From: Teratosphaeria epicoccoides
Lineage: Eukaryota > Ascomycota > Dothideomycetes > Mycosphaerellales > Teratosphaeriaceae
Assembly: GCA_021401465.1 (NCBI GenBank)
Contig: JADDMT010000040.1
Span: 223,482-287,481 of the forward strand
DNA: 64,000 nt
Direction of reading: 5' to 3'
Each line of letters begins with the position of its first letter. Position 1 is the first letter of the stretch. The notes beneath the pieces are model-generated. The model did no database searches. It saw only the letters and a list, made by a program, of their open reading frames with translations, and was not told where the DNA came from. Below, one piece after another: positions 32,431 through 43,010 of the stretch. The translations under genes and the position numbers were made by a program.

Positions 32431-32536
32431 GCTGCGATCTCGACAATGGTGCTCCGACTGCAGGATTAAATGACCAAACGAGTATGCTGGCTTGAAAGGG
32501 AATTCCATTCATTCCCTCGGCAGAGCTCGAAAAAAT

Positions 32537-32974
32537 TCACTGGCGCATCTGATCAACATGGACGGCATGGTCGTGATGCTGAGCAGCCGAACTTGTCTCC
32601 GCACGATCAGACTCCTCGAGCAAAAGTGGGCCGCACATCGCCGTAATCCAACTGGGTAAAGTCGGACTATCCGGTCGTTCCCTATCAATCTTGTCCCCGA
32701 TCGATGGTGGACCATCGATGGCGACATCGCCACCACTCTCAGGATCCGACATCGAAAGTCGGGACGCCTCTTTCGTGACATCAGTCTTGCGTGGCGTGCT
32801 CCACTCTCTGAGGTCGACAGACGAAGACATGCGGCGCAGCCTGCGAGACTCCAGGCTCACTGATCTAGCTTTCCGTTTCGACGTGGAGGTTTTGAAACTG
32901 AAGGTGGGCGGGCGGCGACAGCGGCATCGGTCCGGCGTGCAATCGCAGTCTGGCTTGTGTGAGGGTCTCGGCAT
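32537..32974 (-). CDS. Small hypothetical protein, basic N-terminus with Cys cluster
   Basis: Single exon of 145 codons starting MPRPSHKPDCDCTPDRCRCR. The first 25 residues hold four closely spaced Cys among basic residues, followed by a Ser/Arg-rich stretch with LESRRLRRMSSS and an acidic C-terminal half. No family recognised; no signal peptide. Its compositional organisation is more gene-like than the surrounding frames, but it lies among decayed genes, so it may also be a chance frame. Confidence 0.4.
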   Translation of the reverse strand: MPRPSHKPDCDCTPDRCRCRRPPTFSFKTSTSKRKARSVSLESRRLRRMSSSVDLREWSTPRKTDVTKEASRLSMSDPESGGDVAIDGPPSIGDKIDRERPDSPTLPSWITAMCGPLLLEESDRAETSSAAQHHDHAVHVDQMRQ

Positions 32975-33352
32975 TTGATTTCGTGAAGGTCGTGTGGATG
33001 TGAAGTATCGGCAGGATGCGAGGTTATCGACGAGGCCAGCTCAACGTCGTGTATGGGTCAATGGTCTACGCTGGAACCCACAACGAAGGACTCTTATGCA
33101 TTGAAATACATATCGAAAGGAGAACGAACGACCTCGAAAAGTCGCGGTCGTGCCTAGACCTTCGATTCAGATCGTGTGAGACACAGTATTAGCCTGGCGC
33201 CAGGCTAGTACCCCGTCTCGATTCTTTCTCAGCTTGAAACACTGGCACCTAGCCGAGCAGTAGTCGGATATCCCAATCAACCATGTCTCAAGACAATTCT
33301 CGTGCGTCAGTCACTCAGGCCCAATTGTATCGCTTCTCCAGCCAGTCAATCC

Positions 33353-33766
33353 ATGACCTTCGAATCCGCCAAATCCACCGACCTGAGCCCCCCCCCCTCG
33401 TCTTATGCGAAACAACCAACGCCCACAAAAGTCCCCACCGGACAAGCGCGCCCAGAGACGAAACCACAAACCACCTCACAAGCCCGCTCACCAACACCGC
33501 CCAACACGACCAAACCCCCGTTCCTCACCCCTAACATCCTGCTCTCAGTCTCCTCAACGCCAGGAACCGCCAAATTTCTCGTCCCGTCCCACGTCGTGCC
33601 TTTGCAGCTCACGCTCCATTCACGGCAGGGCTCAGCAGGTCCGCCTACGGAGATGCGATTCGGAGAAGCGCGTGTAGCCGCGGTGCCTTTGGCGTTATCG
33701 AAGATCTCAGTGATTGGTGCCTCAGAGGCACAGCGCATCGTCCCAGCAGCACTGTCAGCCAGGTGA
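33353..33766 (+). CDS. Small Pro/Thr-rich hypothetical protein
   Basis: The frame from the ATG at 33353 (MTFESAKSTDLSP) has a Pro/Thr/Gln-rich first half and a more ordered second half (LLSVSSTPGTAKFLVPSHVVPLQL). It ends at 33766 if unspliced. Just before the stop there is a GTGAGA donor, and 33 bases later a CAG leads into a protein-like segment with MLSMLGPYHFAQRLVPHW and a stop near 33913. A 33-nt intron would be unusually short, so the 3' end is unresolved. Function unknown. Confidence 0.4.
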   Translation: MTFESAKSTDLSPPPSSYAKQPTPTKVPTGQARPETKPQTTSQARSPTPPNTTKPPFLTPNILLSVSSTPGTAKFLVPSHVVPLQLTLHSRQGSAGPPTEMRFGEARVAAVPLALSKISVIGASEAQRIVPAALSAR

Positions 33767-34108
33767 GAGTCGCTGGCGCTCATGACACAAGGCAGCACGT
33801 ACATGCTCTCTATGCTGGGACCATATCATTTCGCGCAAAGGCTCGTACCTCACTGGACCTCGCTTGCACGCACCGGGGCGGACTTCCACATCCCCATCAT
33901 CGCTCCTTGGTAGAGTATGCACCTGAGCATCCGACTCTTCTCTACGAAACCTCCACACTGTGGGAACCCACAAGAAGAGATCGAGTAGCAGCTTCGGGTG
34001 ACCAGTACGATTAAGCCAGTAATAACACCAACCATAGACGCCCAGGACGCCTCGCTAAGTCTATCGCTCATCTCCTCCCCTACCATTTCTCACCCATGCG
34101 ACGCCCAT

Positions 34109-36298
34109 CTACTCCCCCTCATCCGTGGAGGTGTCCGTTTCACTCTCACTCTCCTCGTCCTCATCCGTCCCACTCTCATAATCGCTCTCCTCATCCCCGC
34201 CCGCCTGCTGCAACTTCTTCGCCTCATTCGCCTTCCGCCTCGCATCGCGCCTCGCGCGCTTCTCCGGGTCGTCGGTCGGCTGACCGCGTAACGTGGCCAT
34301 TTGGCCAGCGATGGAATCTGCCTCATGGTCAGCACCTTGTACCGAAGTTGAAATGGGAAGAGTTTGGAGCTTACCCTCGTCTGGTTCAGAGATCTCGTCC
34401 TCTTTGTCAACCTGCTGCGCCTTGGAAGCGTCCTCGATCATCATGATCGCTTCTTGCTTGGTGTCGAAGCCGAGGTAAGAGTCGCAAATAACGTGCATCT
34501 GGAACTTGTACTCTCCAGCTTGCGGTGGTGCTTGGAACTGCATCTTCAGCGTCACGACATCGTAGGTCGGCACCAGCTTGCCATCAACTTCTTTGAACGC
34601 AGACTTGTCGAAGTCGCGGAAGGTGAATGGCGGCACGGCAATCTTTCCTTGCCTGTTATCCGCCAAGAAAACGTGATAGCGCGGTGCTCGGTCTTGCGGG
34701 AAGTACGGCGCGTGTGCGAGTGGCAGAGGATGGCGTTCTGGCTCGACTTTCTGGGCTTGGAGGTCGCCTTCTGCAGGGTCGATGTCTTTGAGGTCGTCTG
34801 GGTTGACAGGCGGTACGTTCGTAGCGCCTGGTGGTATGAAGCGAGCTTTGACGACGAATTGGACGAGTGATGACGGAGTCATGTACTTCTCGCCTTGGAC
34901 TTTGAAGAATGCCTTCTCCACATGTAGTCGCGGGAGTTGATGCGCAACGTCCTCAGCCACTTTCAGCTGCGACGCGTTGAGTCCGGCACTCTTGGCGATG
35001 GCCACGCGTTGCTCGGCTGGCAGGCTGAGGAAGGACTGCACACTCAGATGCTCCTTCTTGTGGCTGGCTTGTGTCTTATGCTCAATATGCTTGACGATCG
35101 CCGGTGTGAAGTGCGGCAATTGCAATAGTGGCGGCCGCTGAGTGGGCGGTACAGCCTGGACTAAGCTCTGGCTGAGGTGGTAGGAAGAGAGGACCGGCGA
35201 GGTGAAGGCGTAGGCAAGGCAAATAGACAGAAATGCCTCGTTCATCTGCAGTGCTGTTGGTGCGACCTCATACTTCTCACTTTCTAAGGTCTTGTCCGGC
35301 AGCTCGAGGCGAGCAAGGTATGACCACATCAGGGCCAGAGTCTTCCTGCGCACGACGTCCTCGGACTCCTCTACCTTCTTACGCTCCTTCGACACAAAGC
35401 CAAGTTCTGCATTGGCATCTGCAGCTGCGAACAGCGTCTTCTCCAGACTGCCAAGTCCGTTCTCGGCTTTGGCTCCTCGCAGAATATCTTTGTACTCATG
35501 TGCAGCGCTTACGGCAGCGACCACGTCGCCCTCGTCCATCTTCTCTTTGCACTCTCTGAACATGTTGCCAGCGCTTGTAACCAAGACTCGTTCCTTCGTC
35601 ATCTTCTGCATGCCATACCACCACTTGCCGACCAACCACGGCAGAGCCACTCCCAGCAAGCCTCCGTAGAAAAGCAGCACGTACTTCCCACTGCCCTCAG
35701 CGACCAGCAGCTGCGGCAGCGCGATACCGAAGCTCGTGCTCTGCTTGCCATCTGGATTCCCATACTCTTCCCAGTTCTTCCTGATGTCCTCATCCGTCAA
35801 AGTCTTGTATGCCTTCACAATTTCCACCCACTGATCGTTGACCGATTCTGTCGTCTCATTCAATGCTGGGTTTGGCTGCCTCTTATCCGGGTGCATGGTC
35901 ACTGACAGCCTGCGATACCGGCTATTTATGGTCTTCTCGTTCGCTCCGAGCTGGACACCCAAAATGTCGTATGGATCCCAAACGCCAGATGCTGTAATGG
36001 TGCTCATGGTGTACATGAGGTACACCATCCACGCCATGACCGCCCAGCCAGCAGCAGCACTGAGCATGCGCTTGAGCCGCAGCTCCTTGCGCTTCTGCTT
36101 GGAGCGCTGGGCGGTGATGATATCGGCATGTTCGGGTTCGTAGCTCGACGCGATATGTGGTGCTTTGCGAACGGCTGTTGCGTCTGAAGGTGCCCGCGCA
36201 AGGCTGTATGAGAGTGGGAGCGTGATGAGCGAGGCGATCGTCAGCACGAAGAAAGGAAAGTATTGAGCGTCAGTGTCGTAATTATATTCTGCAGACAT
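34109..36298 (-). CDS. SEC63: SEC63, ER translocon J-protein
   Basis: Open for 729 codons from MSAEYNYDTDAQYFPFF. Membrane segments lie at about 13-34, 79-98 and 205-228. Between the second and third is a luminal J domain (WDPYDILGV to about 173) with the HPD motif at 136-138 (MHPDKR), which activates BiP/Kar2. The large C-terminal Brl domain follows, then an acidic tail ending TDTSTDEGE, as in yeast Sec63. Sec63 works with Sec61 and Sec62 in post-translational import into the ER. Positions 34318-34374 look like a 57-nt intron (GTAAGC, GCTGAC, CAG) without in-frame stops; splicing would give 710 residues and join EPDE to DSIAGQMATLRG. The spliced form, join(34109..34317, 34375..36298), is the more likely protein. 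Confidence 0.93.
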   Translation of the reverse strand: MSAEYNYDTDAQYFPFFVLTIASLITLPLSYSLARAPSDATAVRKAPHIASSYEPEHADIITAQRSKQKRKELRLKRMLSAAAGWAVMAWMVYLMYTMSTITASGVWDPYDILGVQLGANEKTINSRYRRLSVTMHPDKRQPNPALNETTESVNDQWVEIVKAYKTLTDEDIRKNWEEYGNPDGKQSTSFGIALPQLLVAEGSGKYVLLFYGGLLGVALPWLVGKWWYGMQKMTKERVLVTSAGNMFRECKEKMDEGDVVAAVSAAHEYKDILRGAKAENGLGSLEKTLFAAADANAELGFVSKERKKVEESEDVVRRKTLALMWSYLARLELPDKTLESEKYEVAPTALQMNEAFLSICLAYAFTSPVLSSYHLSQSLVQAVPPTQRPPLLQLPHFTPAIVKHIEHKTQASHKKEHLSVQSFLSLPAEQRVAIAKSAGLNASQLKVAEDVAHQLPRLHVEKAFFKVQGEKYMTPSSLVQFVVKARFIPPGATNVPPVNPDDLKDIDPAEGDLQAQKVEPERHPLPLAHAPYFPQDRAPRYHVFLADNRQGKIAVPPFTFRDFDKSAFKEVDGKLVPTYDVVTLKMQFQAPPQAGEYKFQMHVICDSYLGFDTKQEAIMMIEDASKAQQVDKEDEISEPDEGKLQTLPISTSVQGADHEADSIAGQMATLRGQPTDDPEKRARRDARRKANEAKKLQQAGGDEESDYESGTDEDEESESETDTSTDEGE
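34318..34374 (-). other. Probable in-frame, stop-free intron in SEC63
   Basis: A 57-nt stretch starts GTAAGC, has GCTGAC 14 bases before its end and finishes GAGGCAG. It is 19 codons long and has no stop, so retention adds 19 residues without truncating the protein. Confidence 0.7.
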
Positions 36299-39200
36299 CT
36301 TGCTGGTTGTATTCGTGTTAATTAATTCTGTGCGGCGCGTGAGCTGTCACCCAAATTCCGCAGTGTCGATCGCACATGCAAAGGAGCGTTGGCGAAAGCA
36401 CGACTACGGCGAAGTCGTGGTATAGAAGAGGTGTCCCTTCTAACATCTCGCATCCGAGACTACTTAAGTAAACAGCTGGCCGTCGCGGACTCGCGGAGGC
36501 ACGGTCCTGCCGAAGTGGTCTTGGCGTCTGGAACATTTTCACATGCAATCCTTACCACCATCACATTTGCCGCCCCATTGCCATCCGGAGTGCGACACCT
36601 CGAGCCGGCGCACCATATCTTCGACGCTCTTGCAAGCAAGCTAGCCACTGATCCAGACTGGATATTGGAGCAGAACGGGCAACGATCGGTCAGACAGGAA
36701 TTTGGACATTGCGGCCGAAGACTGACTTGACGCCTCTTGAGCCCTCAGTATTTGACCTTGTCTCGGTGCTGGCATTGCAAAACGGCTCGATCGGAGTTAT
36801 CTGCAGGCTAATGTCCAGATTCTCTAGCACATAAATTCGCGAGCACTTGCGCCATGGAGGCGCGCGGAGTCACCCAGGGGCTGGCACTAGATTCTATGTC
36901 CTCCTACAAAGCTATGTGAGAGGTGCATTCTCATTTCGGAAGCAAAGCCTCCGCATGACAGGAGGTGACAGCAGCCGTTCTGTGATCTTACAGGAGTTTC
37001 CTCGCGATAGCAGTCTAGACTTGAGGTTCAAATGCTCGACGGGTCGGCAGGGTAACGCCCATGAGGCCGCGCGTACCAGGGCCCTCCCCGGACGGACCGT
37101 TGAGAGTCAAGCTCCCCTGCGTGAGGTGAGCTGCTGCTGTTCATCACGAAGGAGTTCTATCTAGCGTGGCTCGAAACGCCAATCTCGATCCACATGTGGT
37201 CCTTGTTGCAGATCAAGGCCGGATCGGACTGCAGACGACGGCAGCTGTTACCGGTGAGAGAAGCAGCCTGCGGCTCGAGCTCCGCTGTTGCTTTCGTACG
37301 AGCCCGATCAGAATTCATGCGTTGCACCAATCGCAGACGGACTCGTACTCGTGCGGATTTGAGCAGCTCGTTGAAGAGCTTTAAGCAATCTGTGGAAAAG
37401 TTGCCTTCACCGAGGTGCTGACAGGACTGCAGCAATATGACTGTGCCGATGCAATAATTGCCTGCGCGCGGGTTTCGACTCTGCCACATCTCCGGCGCCC
37501 CAAAGGAGATCCTCGCATCCTCCGATTCCATTCGCTCGTCGGGATTGATACGATTGTACGCATGCAAACCCGGCACAATGATGAGCAGGCAAGTTGTCGC
37601 ACGGTTCGACCGGCCTCTCAATATACTTCAATGCCCAAGGTGCCTGTGTAATCGCTCTTTGTCGCACTTGGGAGCTGCGGTTCGAAGGATGGGTCTGCTT
37701 TAGCCGGTAGCTCACCGAGGCCCATAATCTCGAGGACCGGGAACAGAGTACTGCAGTAGATCGTGCATCTGAGTGTCTATGGTGGTGGTATCTGCTCGTA
37801 AGGCTTGTGAGACTCGTGGGTGCAAGATTGACAAGCCTGGTAGTTGCGATCAACAACGCTGTCACAGCTGCGGCGAACGCCCCCTGTAGGGACCGCATAC
37901 TGTATGAGCACGCTCGCAGACGTTGACTTTGCGACAACAAAAGGCGTGCAGCTACGTATGTGAAGGTGTACACTTACGTGATGTTTTCTCATCTTTGGAA
38001 CATGAATACTGCTGGCTGCTCAAACTCCGCAGTTGAGCCAATTGGGTGGACAATCGACACACCTCACAACCTGTGATCGCCGCTGCAGAAGAGCTTCTCT
38101 CGGCCTTTCTAGCATCTTGACATGGCATGCCTAGCATGCGTGATATTCTACAAACAGTTCGGTGGATGGCGGGAATGTATCAGCGGGGTAAAGTCCGCGA
38201 TGCACATGCTACTGCATCGAGGACTCGCTGTAGATTGAATATGGCTGTGTCCGCAAAGCCACCCAGTAGAATTGGTGCGGTGGCTCAGGAGCCGCAGGAT
38301 TGTGCAGCCCCTACTGATGCCATAACATGACCATGGACAGAAGGTTTCTGTCCGATACTAACAGTGGTAAGTCCACCAGTCAATCACCCTCACTCGTGGA
38401 TCCGGTCGAGCATTTGTTGGCACGAATGACTGCTTCTTCAGACACCTGACTGGTTGTTGAAGCAAATGACGGCTTGCTGACACGAACGATGCTTCGTCGC
38501 ATACTTGACGGGTTCGATTGCTCCTTGGTGCAACCAATTGACTGGTGAGACGAATGGGACCCGGTTCCTGCATCACGCGTTGACTCCACTCGTCAGCCAG
38601 TTGATTGATTGGTTGATCGATGAATTGACCACTGTCGCAAAAACCCAAAGCACGACGACGACGGAGGCAGTCTCGCTTGCTAGCAGCTCAGCAGTGAAGT
38701 CATCAGTCTTGAAGAAGTCATGCCTCATTCGGCAAGTGATTTTGGATCAACCCAGATTGTAGATGCTCTCTCACCATCATCACGCCATGAGGCCAAGCGG
38801 TCAACTTCGGTTGACCAGCTTGTTTTGGAGACGTCTCCTCGCCATCCGTCATATACCGATCACGCATGTGTTCACGCTGACTGTGCACCGGCCGCTGTGA
38901 AAGCAGATATAGGTAGAATGTGCAGCCAACTTCTGACCAAGTCAGAGAATACAGTTTCGTGCTCGATGTCGCCGGGACGAATGGACGATGCCCGAGTGCC
39001 AATATTCTTGTACATGGCAAGAGGTCAGCATCAAGACGCAAATTCTGCCAAATATGATGTTGGCAGTTGCCAAATCGGTGGCGGAATAATGCAAAAGGCA
39101 GGGTGCAGGTAAGATTAGTGCATAAAACCTCCTGCACAGGGCCTCAAAATATTGCAGAACACTCTTCCGCAGGAACTAACAACTACTTAAGTAGTCTAGC

Positions 39201-40381
39201 GGCACAAGAGATGTCTGGAAGCTCACGTCACAGGTGAAAGTTCGCCGGGTGTTCATCGCCCCAGGCTAAGAAGAGGTGTCGCCTTCACGCAGAATGTCAC
39301 TGCCAGCCAACACACAAGGTTCCCGAGCACGCTCGTACGAGAAGCCGGACGGCGGTCCCGGAGGGGGTTTCTCGCCGCTCTGGGCGAAACACGGACCATC
39401 GACCAAACAGGCACACGATGCGATAGCGTGCTATCCAAGAAACCCCCGCCGATTCACCGGCGATGGGTCCCGGTGAACGGGGAGGAGCGGTGGTCGCTGT
39501 CGGAGTATTATCTCATCCTGAAGTCACAAGTCTCGCTATCGAGGCGTCGGTGGGTTGGGTCTCATCTGAGGTGGTCAAGGTTGGGCTGGCAAGGGCTCGG
39601 GATGCTAAAACTGTTTTGCTTAGTTCTCCGCACGTCAACCGGCTCCTCCCTATTCTTGTAGCAGGCCGCATGTATCGCAGACGCATGGCACACAGCAGGC
39701 CATTGTGCAGGATGCGTTGCTGCGCGGGACGCTGCTGCCGGCCGTTGGTAGACTGTGTGGACCGTCGCGACAGAATCGTCGTCGCACTTGTGTCGCCTGT
39801 GCGATCGACGAAAAGTGTCGAGAGTAGACAACATGCGTAATCATCACAAGAGAACAGAACATGCTACATTATTGGATGTGCGCGGTTGAAGACATTGCCT
39901 GAGTTTGCATGACGCCGTTGTGCAGGTGCGGCTTCGCGCCCGCATGCAGAAAGGTCCACGAAGGTCCACGGACCAGTCACCACGGGCGTGCTGGAAAATG
40001 CCATCCGGCAATTTTTAGCGTGCTTGCCCAGTCGGTGACACGGTGTTTCAAATCCTAGGCGTGCTGCGCCTTCCTCGAACCCGCGCGCTTCTTTGATGAC
40101 TATCTCCCTGCCTGCTCGCTCTCCTTGCTTTCGGTCATCATCATAACAACACCTCTCCCCACCACCATCACACCGACCATCACACCGCACACTCGACAAA
40201 CACCATTCGCTTTAGGAAACTGGAAATTGTTTGAAATTGATTGGAAATTGATTGGAAATTGGTGACGATAGTCCAGTAATTGGGAAGGGACACACCGGTC
40301 CCCTAACACCCGCTCCACCCCCATCACTCTGCTCTCGCAAGGCATCCACGACATACTGCCTTCCGCAGACTACACAGCGGA
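36299..40381. other. Four-kb gene-poor interval
   Basis: No confident gene. The left end holds the SEC63 promoter, the right end the bZIP leader. On the minus strand between 37157 and 38137 several protein-like fragments lie in different frames (GTVILLQSCQHLGEGNFSTD; LEIMGLGELPAKADPSFEPQ; CEVCRLSTQLAQLRSLS before a GTAAGT at about 37979), which could be a decayed gene of unknown type. Around 38400-38640 there are loosely repeated TGACTGG/GATTGATTGG stretches. A plus-strand frame at 38720-39112 has no features. Confidence 0.35.
40240..40267. promoter_or_regulatory. Three inverse CCAAT boxes and a TGACG half-site upstream of bZIP
   Basis: ATTGG occurs at 40240-40244, 40251-40255 and 40258-40262 within a short AAATTG direct repeat, followed at once by TGACG (40263-40267). 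CCAAT is the site of the fungal HAP/CBF complex and TGACG the half-site of ATF/CREB-type bZIPs. They lie 115-142 bases before the bZIP start codon. Function is inferred from motifs only. Confidence 0.4.
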
Positions 40382-41973
40382 ATGAGCCGAACTGCAGCAC
40401 TCAAGACCGAATTCGACATGGACTCCTTCTTCGACTTCAACCAGGGCACTACCCAGCCATCCCCCGTCGCCGCATCTTCGTCAAAGAACGAGGCGCTCAG
40501 CCCATTCGATCGACCAGACGAGCGCCAGAGCTACAGCGGACCGAGCCATGACTATAATCAGTACAAGCAGCAGGTGGGCCTGCCCGTCGGCAGCATGGCC
40601 AACATGCCCATGGGCTCATCAATGTACGATGGCTACAACTCAGGCATTGACATGGGACTGGACGGCGGCTTCGGCAATGGATGGTCGACAGGCATTGACA
40701 TGGATTCCGACATGAACATGGACTTCAACAACCCCAGCCAGAGCATGCCGGCCATGTTCTTCCCACCACAGAATGACAGCACGAGTGACAAGTTTGTGAA
40801 CCCCAACACAATTGGCGGCGAAGAGCCCGTCAGCAATGTCGGCCGTCTGTGGCCTGGCATGCACTCCCAGCAAGCTCAGCAAGCTGCCATGCGCAAGGCC
40901 CAGCAGACCCAGGCAATGCAGCAGCGCCAGATGAAGCTGCAAGCCCAACATGCCCAGTACCGCCAGCTCGCTCAGCCCACCGTCTCTTCTCAGCAGCTGC
41001 AGCAACAAGCAAATAGCAAGCGTTCATCGCACGCTGCGGAGCCTCACGTCGAAGAAAGCATCTCCCGTCTGCTCCAGCAGATGCGACAGAACAGCGCAGC
41101 GTCTGCTAGCGATGACGCTGGATCGCCGTCCGGCAATATGCTCCCTCACATTGCGCGCATGAAGAAGGACGAGGAGGAGATGGATGAAGATGAGCGCCTT
41201 CTCAACTCCGAGGAAGGCAAGAAGCTGTCCTCCAAGGAACGGCGTCAACTTCGCAACAAGGTCTCCGCTCGTGCCTTCCGGTCTCGCAGAAAGGGTAAGT
41301 ATCATATTTGCCCTTCTTTATGGATCCCTGCTGATAGTCGTCAGAATACATCGGCCAGCTTGAAGGCGAAGTCGCTCTCAAAGTGCAGGAAGCCAACACT
41401 CTTCGTCAAGAGAACAACGCTCTTATGCACGAGAATGATCGCTACCGCAACCTGATCGAGACTCTCCTTCGCCACCCTGCTTTTACACCGTTCATCAACG
41501 ACATCTCCAACGACCCTTCTGTCCTTGGTATGCCACAAGCACAGCCTCAGATGCAGGCGCCTCCACCGCAGCCTCAACAACAGCCGGCCGCTCAACCGAC
41601 TCCTCAGCCTCAACAGCCTCAACCGCAGCACCCGGACATGAAGCCTGAGTTTCTAAACTTCGATGCCTCTCAGCTCCAGGTGCCGAGTCAGCAGTCTCAA
41701 GGCGATCAGCAGCAGATTGGTGTGGCGATGGTACCCGAGGAGAACTTTAGCAAGCTCAACTTGGGTGGTTTCCAAGCTCGCATGGACTTCAACAATGGCT
41801 ACAACACGGTCAACGCATACGCTGTCACTTCCGTCCCATGTCCGGACGCTGTCTCGCTGCTGTCTGACTCGCCGCTTTGCCTGTCTGCATCTGCGCCTTC
41901 GTCTGCCGCCTCGCTTGATGTCCTCTTGGCCAAGCTCGACCGCGCCGCGACGAGGATAGAAGCACAGTCATAA
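40382..41973 (+). CDS. ATF-type bZIP transcription factor
   Basis: 513 residues from join(40382..41294, 41345..41973). The 50-nt intron (GTAAGT, CTGAT, GTCAG) falls inside the bZIP domain, between RSRRK and EYIGQLE. The N-terminal 280 residues are rich in Gln, Met, Asn and Asp, likely an activation region, with an acidic stretch before the domain. The basic region reads RRQLRNKVSARAFRSRRK (about 287-304), with the NxxSARxxR signature, and a leucine zipper follows to about residue 345 (QLEGEVALKVQEANTLRQEN). The C-terminal part is Pro/Gln-rich. The combination KLSSKERRQLRNKVSARAFR places it near Schizosaccharomyces Atf21 and Neurospora ASL-1, factors linked to stress and sexual development. 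Nuclear; binds TGACGT-like DNA by family inference. Confidence 0.9.
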
Positions 41974-43010
41974 GCATTGGCCCACAGCACGCTTTGGTCA
42001 GAGGCTACTAGGAATACTGGCGTTTCTGGGGGTCGGCGGCCGTACCTAACATTGCGCGTGAAAGCGATCTGGTTGTGTAATCTCTGGTTTGTCTAGACAG
42101 GCATTTGCTCAGCATTGTAAATGACAAATGCAAGACTTTGATCAAAGGATCATCGACACATTTTACAGTTCATCGTTGATCATCACCGTCATCGCCATTG
42201 TTCCAGTGCCATTTCATTCACAGAACTGTCGCAGCACCAGTCACGCACACTGGCAGGCAGGTCCTCAGAATATGTAATTAGGTTGACCAAGCGTCGGCTA
42301 CGAGCAAGGTCAAAACTAGCCGGTCCGGTCCGAGATCGGGGAGCCGCCCCATTCCCGGGTTCGGCATGCGCTGGAGGAAACATGATGAATGTAAACGCAA
42401 GATCGGATCTCGCAAGTGCATCTCGGGTGACCTGCTGTTCCCCCGGCCCAAAAAAAACATGACAGCGCGGCCAACCCATTGCTTCAAAGCTGGAGTGTTT
42501 CCCAGATGATGGGCCTTGTTTTCTTCACAAGGTTGCGGAGAGCACAACTCGGAGAGTTTGCGGACAGGCGTGCCTTGTAGAGAGTTAGGGGAGAAAATGC
42601 TGGCGAGATGGGAGGGCCTTTTCGCATTTTTCTCGTTTGCTACTGGTTTGTGAGAATGCTAGGGAGGTGGGACTTTGTGTGATAGGCTGACGAGGTGGGT
42701 GTGATGGGACTGGACTGGAGTCACTGGACAGGAATCTGATTGGAAGGCATGTTCCCGGTATTGGTCGGCGAAGAATGCCGCCAAGGTCGCAATGTGAGGG
42801 GTTTTCTGGGTTGTGGAAGCTGGGACAGGCGGAAGGATCCGGACTCTGGTGGATGTATGAAGTGTTGGGTTGTTTGAACGATGATCTCGCGATCTGGTAT
42901 CGGCTCGCTGGCTGAGTCTTATAGCCACGCTACTAGCTAGGTATAATCACTCACTCCATTGAGGCTTCCTCGTCGAACAACTCGGCAAAATCTGCCAACG
43001 ACAGCCTTTC
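41974..43010. other. Intergenic, convergent 3' ends
   Basis: About one kb between the convergent bZIP and Zn2Cys6 genes. It has only overlapping short frames and should contain both 3' UTRs. Confidence 0.35.

Noticed and set aside
38505..38525. GGTTCGATT resembling a tRNA B box
   Set aside because: No matching A box at the right distance and no cloverleaf could be folded by eye; no tRNA gene was found elsewhere either.
40252..40551. Overlapping upstream frame before the bZIP
   Set aside because: It begins with TTG, not ATG, and its sequence is only the bZIP exon in another frame.
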